Part shown: positions 42,790 to 50,283 of the stretch, in pieces
How the letters are laid out: each line of letters opens with the position of its first letter
Position numbering within the stretch: position 1 is the stretch's first letter
From: a virus
Reading direction: 5' to 3' (one strand)
Virus record (IMG/VR): IMGVR_UViG_3300044796_000657
Coordinates: 186,001-250,000 of that record
DNA length: 64,000 nucleotides
Notes under the pieces: model-generated
Seen by the model: the letters and a program-made list of their open reading frames with translations, nothing else
What the model was told of the DNA's origin: nothing
Databases searched by the model: none
Translations under genes and position numbers: made by a program

Positions 42790-43769
42790 TGGTATTCTGT
42801 TCCTTTTCTACGCTGAAGATAAGCGGGGTTAATCTTCTTGAGAATGACCCGACCTATGTAATTGTTCCATCGCTCTTGTGTAGGACGAACAACCACGCCT
42901 TCCCGCATATGATCGCCCTGAAAAGCTTGGCCTTGTGACATTGCGGCCAATAATTCTTGGTCAAACGGCCCTCTGTAAATTAGAGGTGCTGTCGGCAAAT
43001 CCATATCTTGACAAAAGGAATTAAAGACATCGTAATTCACGTAAGTGTTATTAAAAGAAATATCAAACAATCTTAATTGTATTTCAGATGATCCATACTT
43101 CAAATCCTGTACTGGGCCGAATACCTCACCGAATAAAATCCACACGCCAGACGGCAGCTTTTCTCGCATTTTCTTTTCAATATCATTCTTGATAGCCGCA
43201 CGCCAATAGATGACACTTTCACTGTACGTCTTACAGTTATGATGACTGCCTACGTAAAATTTTCCATCAATCAGAGCGGCACGCCAATTTGTACCATGAA
43301 TTTTTTCAGTCATAACAACTTCTTCGCCCGGCTCTAAAACCTTACTGTAGTTGTTAAAATTCTGAATGTTGGTGTAATGATGGAAGAGTTCTGGTTCGGA
43401 TAGATTTTGCCCCCGCAAACTCAATGGAATTGGCTGTTGATATTTAACTACGCCAAAATGCTCCGTTAAGTCCGTACCTTCTTCCCAACCACCATCATTT
43501 GGCATAATCAAGCCACATGATGTGATACCACGCAATTTAACCACCTTAACTCTTTGCTTGCTCAACATGGACGTAATGTCCCACTTGTTGCTCAAGCCCA
43601 AAGGCAAGACGCTGTCTATTGGGAAATACAAAACCGTGTCCCCGACTTTGTACTTATCCTTTTGAACTACACATGTCCAATTGTTAACTGTTGCAACCGC
43701 AAGTTTGTCAGCATTGGGATGTGGTTCAATGTTTGTTATTTTAACGACTTCGACTTTTAATGTACTCAT
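42786..43769 (-). CDS. RNA ligase, Deinococcus Rnl-like
   Basis: 327 aa. The nucleotidyltransferase motif I VMTEKIHGTNWRA provides the adenylated Lys, and EGVVVRP and LKKI match motifs IV and V. The first ~110 residues (VEVVKITNIEPHPNADKLAVATV, VGDTVLYFP) look like an OB-fold domain, as in Deinococcus RNA ligase-type enzymes that seal RNA nicks. Start preceded by AGAAGGT. It may repair tRNAs cut by host defences and could cooperate with the Ro60 homologue. Confidence 0.85.
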   Translation of the reverse strand: MSTLKVEVVKITNIEPHPNADKLAVATVNNWTCVVQKDKYKVGDTVLYFPIDSVLPLGLSNKWDITSMLSKQRVKVVKLRGITSCGLIMPNDGGWEEGTDLTEHFGVVKYQQPIPLSLRGQNLSEPELFHHYTNIQNFNNYSKVLEPGEEVVMTEKIHGTNWRAALIDGKFYVGSHHNCKTYSESVIYWRAAIKNDIEKKMREKLPSGVWILFGEVFGPVQDLKYGSSEIQLRLFDISFNNTYVNYDVFNSFCQDMDLPTAPLIYRGPFDQELLAAMSQGQAFQGDHMREGVVVRPTQERWNNYIGRVILKKINPAYLQRRKGTEYQ

Positions 43770-43849
43770 TACCTTCTAGGTTAAATCATCCCCCTGTCAC
43801 CTACTGCAAATACGTAACACTCCAAGGACTCTAATCCTACCTTTAATAA

Positions 43850-44185
43850 TTATCGCAAATTTGTTGTTAGATTTGGGCCAATGAGAGTTGGCGGTTCGAA
43901 TACCGTCCAACCATTACCCTTGTTGGTATAGCAAAATAAATCAATTTCAGGCGATTTGCGTATGACTGTTTTTGCATACCGAATAAAAAAGTCTTGCACA
44001 TCTTCAAAGAACATGATGTCTAAATTGCGTTTAACTGGTTGCTGGCATAGAAGAATAATTGTAGCCCACGGTGGCAACTTGATCGACAAAGATTCTAAGT
44101 GCTGGAAAACTTCTATCGGCTCTTTGTCGATGATTCCCAAAATGGAAATATCAATTTCATTTAACTTTATCCGGCTTTTACGCAT
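43850..44185 (-). CDS. Unknown protein, 111 aa
   Basis: Alpha/beta-looking sequence (ISILGIIDKEPIEVFQHL, WATIILLCQQPVKR) with a possible Rossmann-like strand order. Overlaps the 133-aa gene by 19 bases. Start has no strong Shine-Dalgarno. No family recognised. Confidence 0.45.
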   Translation of the reverse strand: MRKSRIKLNEIDISILGIIDKEPIEVFQHLESLSIKLPPWATIILLCQQPVKRNLDIMFFEDVQDFFIRYAKTVIRKSPEIDLFCYTNKGNGWTVFEPPTLIGPNLTTNLR

Positions 44186-44568
44186 AGTGTCTTGTCTTTG
44201 AATTCGTATTGTTTATCAACGAGGTACCGCCATTCGCAGCCCTCAACCAATTCCAAATACAACAAGATCAATCCACCAATCATTTCTTGTTGTAAGTTTT
44301 TTTCCTCACACATATGAATGATTTTGGGTATCAGTCTTTCGCCCATCCTCGGACGATATTTGCTTTTTGCCAATTTATTAACACGACCCAATGCTTCATG
44401 TGCAATATCTACACTCTGAGTGAGTTTGATATTTAGTAATTTAACGTTCTCTGGATCTTTGATCGCATAGTTGGGGATAGGCCCACCACAGTAAAAATGC
44501 TCGTTTTCGAACATTCTTTCCACAGCATCCGATTCGGTAATGGCGACAGATAGTTTTTGCTCTTCCAT
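44167..44568 (-). CDS. Unknown protein, 133 aa
   Basis: Start supported by AGGGGAAA. Mostly helical (LNIKLTQSVDIAHEALGRVN, EEKNLQQEMIGGLILLYLEL). Located between the S21 group and the RNA ligase group. Function unknown. Confidence 0.45.
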   Translation of the reverse strand: MEEQKLSVAITESDAVERMFENEHFYCGGPIPNYAIKDPENVKLLNIKLTQSVDIAHEALGRVNKLAKSKYRPRMGERLIPKIIHMCEEKNLQQEMIGGLILLYLELVEGCEWRYLVDKQYEFKDKTLCVKAG

Positions 44569-44622
44569 GACATTTCCCCTGATGAAAAAAGAGTATAAAC
44601 TTTCCTCTAGTCGCTTTCAATG

Positions 44623-44919
44623 TCACATATCGATTTCGCCTTCATCGATCAAAAAAGTCGGCATGTCTTTGTCGAGTTGCTCTACGACCATATAATCGTC
44701 GCTTAAACGAAGAGCTAATTTGCCGATTTTTTCCCCGTCTTCTAATATCCCTTCCAAAACATCCGTCAAATCACGATTGAGTATCGGATAACAACGCTGC
44801 AAATGGTCGAAATCACGTGAACACGCTTGAAATTTGCAAAATTTCTCCGCTAATTTTAAACGTGCTTCTGAAAACACATGACGAGGAATAACCACTCGTA
44901 CTCGTTTAGGGTGTGCCAT
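44623..44919 (-). CDS. Unknown protein, 98 aa
   Basis: Start chosen at 44919 (MAHPKRVRVVIPRH), preceded by AGGGG about 10 bases upstream; ATG at 44928 is a weaker choice. Basic N-terminus and acidic helical C-terminus (VLEGILEDGEKIGKLAL). Overlaps the preceding 95-aa gene. No family recognised. Confidence 0.45.
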   Translation of the reverse strand: MAHPKRVRVVIPRHVFSEARLKLAEKFCKFQACSRDFDHLQRCYPILNRDLTDVLEGILEDGEKIGKLALRLSDDYMVVEQLDKDMPTFLIDEGEIDM

Positions 44920-45193
44920 CCAAATCATACCCCTGCATTTTGAGTTTGAGCAACCTGTACCCACCACAGTTGTTGCCCAGAGGCATACCCATACTGTATG
45001 GATCGACCCCTCTATCTTTGTGTTTCTTGATGAATTCGTCAACCTCAATATCTATTTCAGGTTTCTGTTGGCGAACCATTTTTAGACAATAAAATTTTCC
45101 GATAAGTGATTCATCTTCCGCCAAATAACGACATTGCGACGATCCACTGCCAAGCATGCAAATATCTTTGACTTGCTTCAAACTTAAAGCCAT
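44906..45193 (-). CDS. Unknown small protein, 95 aa
   Basis: Start supported by AAGGTTGGATC. Segments CMLGSGSSQCRYLAEDES and NNCGGYRLLKLKMQGYD include Cys residues. No family recognised. In the operon downstream of bS21. Confidence 0.45.
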   Translation of the reverse strand: MALSLKQVKDICMLGSGSSQCRYLAEDESLIGKFYCLKMVRQQKPEIDIEVDEFIKKHKDRGVDPYSMGMPLGNNCGGYRLLKLKMQGYDLDGTP

Positions 45194-45206
45194 GATCCAA
45201 CCTTAA

Positions 45207-45455
45207 TTATTCTGGATAAAAATGACGTAATATTCCAACCGCACGCCCGGATAGCCAATCATGCAACTTATCTTCATTGTCAGTCAAAAGTTCAACTGGA
45301 ATAAGAAGTGCTACACCTTTTACGTCGTCAAGACCTAAGCCGGTTTGGTCAACTAAAGAATTCAATACAGCCGATTTGGTTGTAGACTTTTGTTTAGCAA
45401 CTTTACCTAAAAGTTCGTCCGTTCGTTTGTTTACATATATCTGATTTTTGGGCAT
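45207..45455 (-). CDS. Ribbon-helix-helix-like regulator, 82 aa
   Basis: Start follows a strong AAAGGAGGT. QIYVNKRTDELLGKVAKQKS followed by TTKSAVLNSLVDQ fits a ribbon-helix-helix strand and two helices. Directly downstream of bS21, so it may regulate this operon. Assignment is from pattern only. Confidence 0.5.
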   Translation of the reverse strand: MPKNQIYVNKRTDELLGKVAKQKSTTKSAVLNSLVDQTGLGLDDVKGVALLIPVELLTDNEDKLHDWLSGRAVGILRHFYPE

Positions 45456-45476
45456 CTTTCAATACCTCCTTTGTAA

Positions 45477-45764
45477 TTAATATTTGCCGAAACCCTTTTT
45501 GTCCTTCTTTTCCTTTTTCTCCTTGGCGTCTTCCTTGGCCTTCAATTCGGCTTCCATCGGCGCACGCTGCTTCGCCATTCTCTTACGACGACGAATATCA
45601 CAAGGTCGTACAAAGAATTCATGATCCCTATACGCTTGCGTTACACCAGCATCATTACAAGCCCTCTTCAAAGCTCGCAACAAACTCTGAATTGCCTTAT
45701 CACGCTCTTGCCTTCCGGCTCCCAATGGCAACCGGCGGGCTTCAACTCTAACGTTAATAGACAT
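45477..45764 (-). CDS. rpsU: Ribosomal protein bS21
   Basis: 95 aa (E. coli S21 is 71). Start fixed at 45764 by AGGAGTTTGTTG. LLRALKRACNDAGV, DHEFFVRPCDIRRRKRMAKQ match the helix and basic core of bS21, and the extra C-terminus (KEDAKEKKEKKDKKGFGKY) is a Lys/Glu tail. S21 sits on the 30S platform next to the anti-Shine-Dalgarno and aids mRNA selection. Its Shine-Dalgarno overlaps the stop of the upstream GT-B-like gene. With phage IF-3 it suggests control of initiation. Phage-encoded S21 is known from huge phages. Confidence 0.88.
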   Translation of the reverse strand: MSINVRVEARRLPLGAGRQERDKAIQSLLRALKRACNDAGVTQAYRDHEFFVRPCDIRRRKRMAKQRAPMEAELKAKEDAKEKKEKKDKKGFGKY

Positions 45765-45774
45765 CAACAAACTC

Positions 45775-46836
45775 CTAATCGATTTTTGATAAATTGAACA
45801 ATCGGATGCCAAACTTCTTCGCTTTTCGCTCACGCACAAGACCATAAGGCGCAGGCAATGACGAAGGTAAAGTGGAAGGTAATTCGTCCCTATCAACCTT
45901 GGTTAACAAAGACTCAAGTTTAGTAATTACACCACTAATGACATTCGCATAATCGTTCCCTTCTATCATAGTTGCAAAGGAAAAAATATACGAATGCGGT
46001 AATTGATGCCCAACTAAATCATCTACTTCATAATCTTTGCAAGCGTTATATGTTTGTCTTTCAGTAACACAAACATAAGGAGCACGGGCCAATAAAGCCA
46101 ATCTACTATCCGCCGCAAACAAATCCACCAAACACCCAGAACGAATAATACTCAATTCGTCAGATGCTTTCAAGTTCGCAAAAATAGCACACCCAGTAAC
46201 GCTCGGCGATATATCATAAGTCCCTGCGTTTTGTAATATCACCGGATTATAACCCTCAGCAACCAATCTAGCTGCCAAAGCAACATACAACTGCCTGTTT
46301 ACCGTTTGTCTAATAAATCTTCCTTGTCGATTTACAATCACCGTTCGATTTGGAATAACGATAACACGATTATCACCCATTTTGGCAGCATACTCGGTTT
46401 TTACCTGTGGTATACTCGGCAAATAATTCGTAACAGATTGAAACTTCTGAAAAAACTTTGAAGTTAATCCAAAATCATAATATTCGTCCATTGATGTCAT
46501 TGTATCAGCGTATTTATTCAATTGCTTTTCCACGCAATTTGCCGCCTCACATTGACCCCACCCAATACTCTTATTGGCAATTTCATTACAAAGACTCTGA
46601 TTATTCAAACTCCAATATTCGTGCGCCAAAGGAAATAATCCGCCACGACCAGCAGGACCGGCAATAATTAAGTTAACATCACTCTTCAAATGATGATAAA
46701 GAAATACAGACAAAGCAAATTCATGCCTGCGGTCAGCAGTCAATGGCAAAATGAGAAACTTATCCGAAACCCGATCAGAATAAACCTCTCTGGTAAACCC
46801 CGTCTTGTCAGCAATACGTTCAATAAAATCTTTCAC
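45775..46836 (-). CDS. GT-B-like glycosyltransferase, GTG start
   Basis: 353 aa from GTG at 46836, preceded by GGGGGAAAGA; a longer frame from 46872 lacks a Shine-Dalgarno. A Rossmann-like layout (FLILPLTADRRHEFALSV, DVNLIIAGPAG), a central linker, and YNPVILQNAG and NVISGVITKLE segments. It resembles its neighbour at 46833-47948 in having an HEYW/DEYW element and similar domain order, so both may be ADP-heptose- or GT9-like enzymes. The stop overlaps the bS21 ribosome-binding site. Confidence 0.5.
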   Translation of the reverse strand: MKDFIERIADKTGFTREVYSDRVSDKFLILPLTADRRHEFALSVFLYHHLKSDVNLIIAGPAGRGGLFPLAHEYWSLNNQSLCNEIANKSIGWGQCEAANCVEKQLNKYADTMTSMDEYYDFGLTSKFFQKFQSVTNYLPSIPQVKTEYAAKMGDNRVIVIPNRTVIVNRQGRFIRQTVNRQLYVALAARLVAEGYNPVILQNAGTYDISPSVTGCAIFANLKASDELSIIRSGCLVDLFAADSRLALLARAPYVCVTERQTYNACKDYEVDDLVGHQLPHSYIFSFATMIEGNDYANVISGVITKLESLLTKVDRDELPSTLPSSLPAPYGLVRERKAKKFGIRLFNLSKID

Positions 46837-47948
46837 TCTTTCCCCCAATGCTTTTTGTCTACCATATCCCAATTTTCCGAATAGTTACCATTCTCTATCT
46901 CACGAACCGCTCGCCGCACAAGAGGAAATGCCGTATTGTGGTCGTTGGCAATGTCATTGAAATGGGATAAAACCAACTTCTTTTCGCCACGTGTACACAA
47001 TTCTAATCTCAATCCTTCGTGCCCCGCTCCAATAATCTGATCCGGGCTTTCAAAAATGATGAAAGGCACTCCTACCAAACCCGCCAATCGTGTTGAAGCA
47101 GTCCAAAATTGTATGGTGAATTTAAGATGCGAAACCAAACCCAGAGTACACTCCAAATCATTCGCTTCCGGCATAGAACTAAAATCTAAAATACGAGGAA
47201 ACGGGCAAGGATGAATAGATGTTTTTTCCCCTAGCCATACAGGATGATAACCCATATCCTCTAAAAGATATATCAAACGCTCATAAAACACAGGTGGTAA
47301 ATTTCTGCCGTAACAGTCACGATTGCGGGCTGTGATGCCTACCGAATTGGGTTGCAGATATTTACCCATCAACGCTTTCTTTGCATCAGAAACGTGCGGC
47401 CAAACGGCTTTTTTCTTGGCTTTTTCAATATTATCAAACAATCCCGGTGACCAATAAGTCGCATGGCAAAACCGGCAAACTTGTGCTTCTTTAATTTGCT
47501 TGATAGCTTTGCCACATGATGGACACACAGTTAACTTCGGATACACGGCAATATTGCCCATTTCACCAGCACCCAACAAATACCCAACTTCGGACATTTT
47601 CTGTTCAATCCTAGTTAAGTTTTTTGAATGATGATGAAATGCCCGACAATATTTTCGCAACCACATATGCTCTTCATTGATCTCCCAATATTCGTCCACT
47701 AAATGACGATACAGAAAATCTCTGCCCTTCCAACCAATGGCAATACTGTATTTGCCCCTTAAGTGCCGCAACAATATCGGGATACAATATACGCTTCCCA
47801 ATATCTCGGTACCGAACTCCGAAAAACAAGAAAATACGACGGTGTCTTTTTTATCCGGTCTGGTTCGGACGTTAAATTTATTAACGGTGAAATTGACCTC
47901 TTCAATCGTCTCTTCTGCCTCAGATTTAGAGGTAATAATTCTTCTCAC
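46833..47948 (-). CDS. GT-B-like glycosyltransferase with zinc ribbon, GTG start
   Basis: 371 aa. GTG at 47948. CPSCGKAIK...CRFCH forms a zinc ribbon inserted around residues 138-160, which is unusual for glycosyltransferases. HEGLRLELCTRGEK and GVPFIIFESPDQ near the C-terminus suit the nucleotide-sugar binding half of GT-B enzymes. Overlaps the downstream relative by four bases. Function inferred from layout only. Confidence 0.5.
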   Translation of the reverse strand: MRRIITSKSEAEETIEEVNFTVNKFNVRTRPDKKDTVVFSCFSEFGTEILGSVYCIPILLRHLRGKYSIAIGWKGRDFLYRHLVDEYWEINEEHMWLRKYCRAFHHHSKNLTRIEQKMSEVGYLLGAGEMGNIAVYPKLTVCPSCGKAIKQIKEAQVCRFCHATYWSPGLFDNIEKAKKKAVWPHVSDAKKALMGKYLQPNSVGITARNRDCYGRNLPPVFYERLIYLLEDMGYHPVWLGEKTSIHPCPFPRILDFSSMPEANDLECTLGLVSHLKFTIQFWTASTRLAGLVGVPFIIFESPDQIIGAGHEGLRLELCTRGEKKLVLSHFNDIANDHNTAFPLVRRAVREIENGNYSENWDMVDKKHWGKE

Positions 47949-47966
47949 AAATGCCTACCTACTGGT

Positions 47967-48212
47967 ATGAAATATATGCTTTTCTGTCAACACTGCTCTA
48001 ATAAAGTCTTTACCGATGGAAAAGACTTAGATTATCTTTACCAAGTACCTTTATCAGCAATTCCAAAAAGAGCGGATGGTAAAGATAAATCGCTTTTTGA
48101 GCAAAGAAAAAAGATCAAATGTCCTGAATGTGGCTACATTTTCACGATTGTTAAACTCAAACCAGATGAAGTAGTATCGCCCAAAGAAGAAAAAGAAATA
48201 GAAATACCTTAA
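47967..48212 (+). CDS. Small zinc-ribbon protein, 81 aa
   Basis: Start at 47967, divergent from the GT-B gene. LFCQHCSNKVF and IKCPECGYIFTIV give two CxxC pairs of a zinc ribbon, flanking a charged loop. The acidic C-terminus ends EEKEIEIP. May bind nucleic acid or a partner. Followed at once by the papain-like protease gene. Confidence 0.6.
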   Translation: MKYMLFCQHCSNKVFTDGKDLDYLYQVPLSAIPKRADGKDKSLFEQRKKIKCPECGYIFTIVKLKPDEVVSPKEEKEIEIP

Positions 48213-48216
48213 AAAT

Positions 48217-48996
48217 ATGGCACAAAAACGAAGACAGCGAAATGTAGTACAAAAAAATGGACTTGGATGGTTAAGAGACTTGCCGGATGCAAGAGACCAT
48301 TATTACGAACCCCCAAAAATGCTGGACATTCCCTCCAGCGTTGACCTCCGATCCAATTTCCCCAAAGTTTACGCACAGGGCAATGTAGGGTCATGTACGG
48401 CCCAAGCGTTGGCGGCTGTACTTCAATTCGATGAAGCCAAACAAAAGCAGTCGCAGGATACGGCACCATCAAGATTGTTCGTTTATTATAATGAACGTTT
48501 ACTGATGAATACAACCGAATCGGATAGCGGCGCATCAATGAGGATCGGCATCAAGAGCCTATCTGAATATGGCTATTGTCGTGAGGATATTTGGCCGTAC
48601 GATCTAAATAAATGGCGTTCCAAGCCCAATCGCACTGCTTACAGATTGGCTCTGGCACACAAAATCAAAGAGTACGCAAGAGTCGGACAGGATATTAACC
48701 AACTCAAAACAACGCTCGCTGCCGGAAATCCATTCGTTTTTGGATTTACAGCCTATCAGAGCTTTGAGTCCGATGAAGTGAAAAAGAACGGGATCTTACC
48801 AATGCCTCACAACGAAAAAGTTGTAGGTGGTCATGCCGTTGTAGCTGTCGGCTACGATGATGCCGATCAAACCTTCCTTATCAGAAATTCTTGGGGTGAA
48901 GACTGGGGCATTGAAGGATATTTCAAAATTCCATACGCCTACTTAACTGATCCCAACCTTGCTGCTGATTTTTGGATCATTTCACAGATACCTTGA
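48217..48996 (+). CDS. Papain-like (C1A) cysteine protease
   Basis: 259 aa. GNVGSCTAQALAAV carries the catalytic Cys, GGHAVVAVGYDD the catalytic His, and RNSWGEDWGIEGYF the Asn, in the order and context of family C1A. No signal peptide; a short propeptide-like N-terminus (about 30 residues) precedes LRSNF. A cysteine protease might mature virion proteins or inactivate host factors. Uncommon in phages. Confidence 0.85.
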   Translation: MAQKRRQRNVVQKNGLGWLRDLPDARDHYYEPPKMLDIPSSVDLRSNFPKVYAQGNVGSCTAQALAAVLQFDEAKQKQSQDTAPSRLFVYYNERLLMNTTESDSGASMRIGIKSLSEYGYCREDIWPYDLNKWRSKPNRTAYRLALAHKIKEYARVGQDINQLKTTLAAGNPFVFGFTAYQSFESDEVKKNGILPMPHNEKVVGGHAVVAVGYDDADQTFLIRNSWGEDWGIEGYFKIPYAYLTDPNLAADFWIISQIP

Positions 48997-49046
48997 AAAT
49001 TTTCTAACTTATGTCATTATGTCACAATAACTTAACAAAGGATCAT

Positions 49047-49391
49047 ATGACCAAAACCATGATTGTCGACATTGACGGCACCCTAGTATTACAAACTGAA
49101 AATTACCTTGAACAAAAAGATCAAGTCATTGCTGGAACGTTAGAAAAGCTGAAAGAGTGGGAAAAGAAAAACTACCGGCTCATATTAATTACCGGTAGAA
49201 AAGAAGGATCTAGGCGAGTGACGATGAAGATGCTTGACGACTTGGGAATCCACTACGATCAACTGATTATGGGAGTGGGAATCGGGCCTAGAGTCTTGAT
49301 CAATGACGTTAAGCCCGAATTCCCCGATATGGTTATGGCTGAGGCGTACAATCTAAAGAGAAACGCAGGCATCACAACCATTAACACTTAA
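49047..49391 (+). CDS. HAD-family phosphatase
   Basis: 114 aa from the ATG at 49047 after AAAGGATCAT. MIVDIDGTLV carries the DxDGT nucleophile motif, ILITGR the second motif, and LINDVKPE the acidic motif with Asp. A minimal HAD phosphatase with no cap domain. It could act on nucleotides or sugar phosphates. Converges with the minus gene at 49388. Confidence 0.75.
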   Translation: MTKTMIVDIDGTLVLQTENYLEQKDQVIAGTLEKLKEWEKKNYRLILITGRKEGSRRVTMKMLDDLGIHYDQLIMGVGIGPRVLINDVKPEFPDMVMAEAYNLKRNAGITTINT

Positions 49392-50197
49392 TATCCATAA
49401 ACTTCTTTTTTGGCCTGTGTCCAAAATTCAAGGTCACGACCATGTTGCCAACCCGATTGTACCCACAATTCCTTGGCTCGCTCTTTGACGGACTGCTCAT
49501 TGGGGCGATTCAAAATGTGTTCCAAAACATAATGATAATTACTCTGAGGGTTGCTTTGAGAAGTAAAAGGTGTAAACGTTAACACCCAACCTTTACGACG
49601 TACACCATTTGGTGGTGTTAGCCATGTATCGCCACCAAGAAATCTTTGAGCGGCATTCCACGTAGAAGTTGCATGAAAATACTTACACTGGTGCAGTGTT
49701 TCCCGATGCCCTCTGCCCGATTGAGTCAATGACGCTTTGAGTGCACAGGTCAAAAAGGCGTGTCTAATGGGCTGTGCTTTCCAAAACGGCCCCGGCTCAA
49801 CCTGCAAAATATTATAACCAGTACTACCCTTGGGACGATAGTTTTCCTGATAATGGAACCTAGTTTTATCTTTAACGCCAATCGTATCTTCTACCCAACC
49901 CACCATATCCATGATAGGATCAGGGTTAATGACAACAAAGTAATAACGATTTTTGGTGTCTGGTTCGTAGAATTTTTGATCATCGTCGGCGTAAGAGTGA
50001 AAAGTTTCACGACAAGCAATCCAAGTTAACGCCTTGTTTGCTTTGTCGTACTTACCAAAGTCCCCATAGTGAGGCTTGTAAAGTCCGGCAGGTTCATGAA
50101 TTTGAAAATGTGGTGCGCCCATAGGCTTACTCCTTGGCTCGATGACGCTTTCTTTTTTGCGTCTCTTTAATTTATTTAAGATCCTAAACATCATCAT
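49388..50197 (-). CDS. Unknown protein with DUF2934-like C-terminus
   Basis: 269 aa. The C-terminus VKERAKELWVQSGWQHGRDLEFW resembles the short DUF2934 helical pair found in many bacteria. The rest is aromatic-rich (YYFVVINPDPIMDMVGWVE). Three adjacent Met codons make the start uncertain (50197, 50194 or 50191). Function unknown. Confidence 0.5.
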   Translation of the reverse strand: MMMFRILNKLKRRKKESVIEPRSKPMGAPHFQIHEPAGLYKPHYGDFGKYDKANKALTWIACRETFHSYADDDQKFYEPDTKNRYYFVVINPDPIMDMVGWVEDTIGVKDKTRFHYQENYRPKGSTGYNILQVEPGPFWKAQPIRHAFLTCALKASLTQSGRGHRETLHQCKYFHATSTWNAAQRFLGGDTWLTPPNGVRRKGWVLTFTPFTSQSNPQSNYHYVLEHILNRPNEQSVKERAKELWVQSGWQHGRDLEFWTQAKKEVYGY

Positions 50198-50283
50198 TCC
50201 TTCATCCAGAAGACTGATTTAATACAGTTTAACACATTTCTTCGCCTTTACAATCCTAGAAAATACGTTATTATAAAGCTCAT

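Noticed and set aside
43888-43912. A GGTTCGAATACC sequence resembling a tRNA T-loop
   Set aside because: It lies inside the coding frame of the 111-aa protein on the minus strand, with no acceptor or anticodon stem in range.
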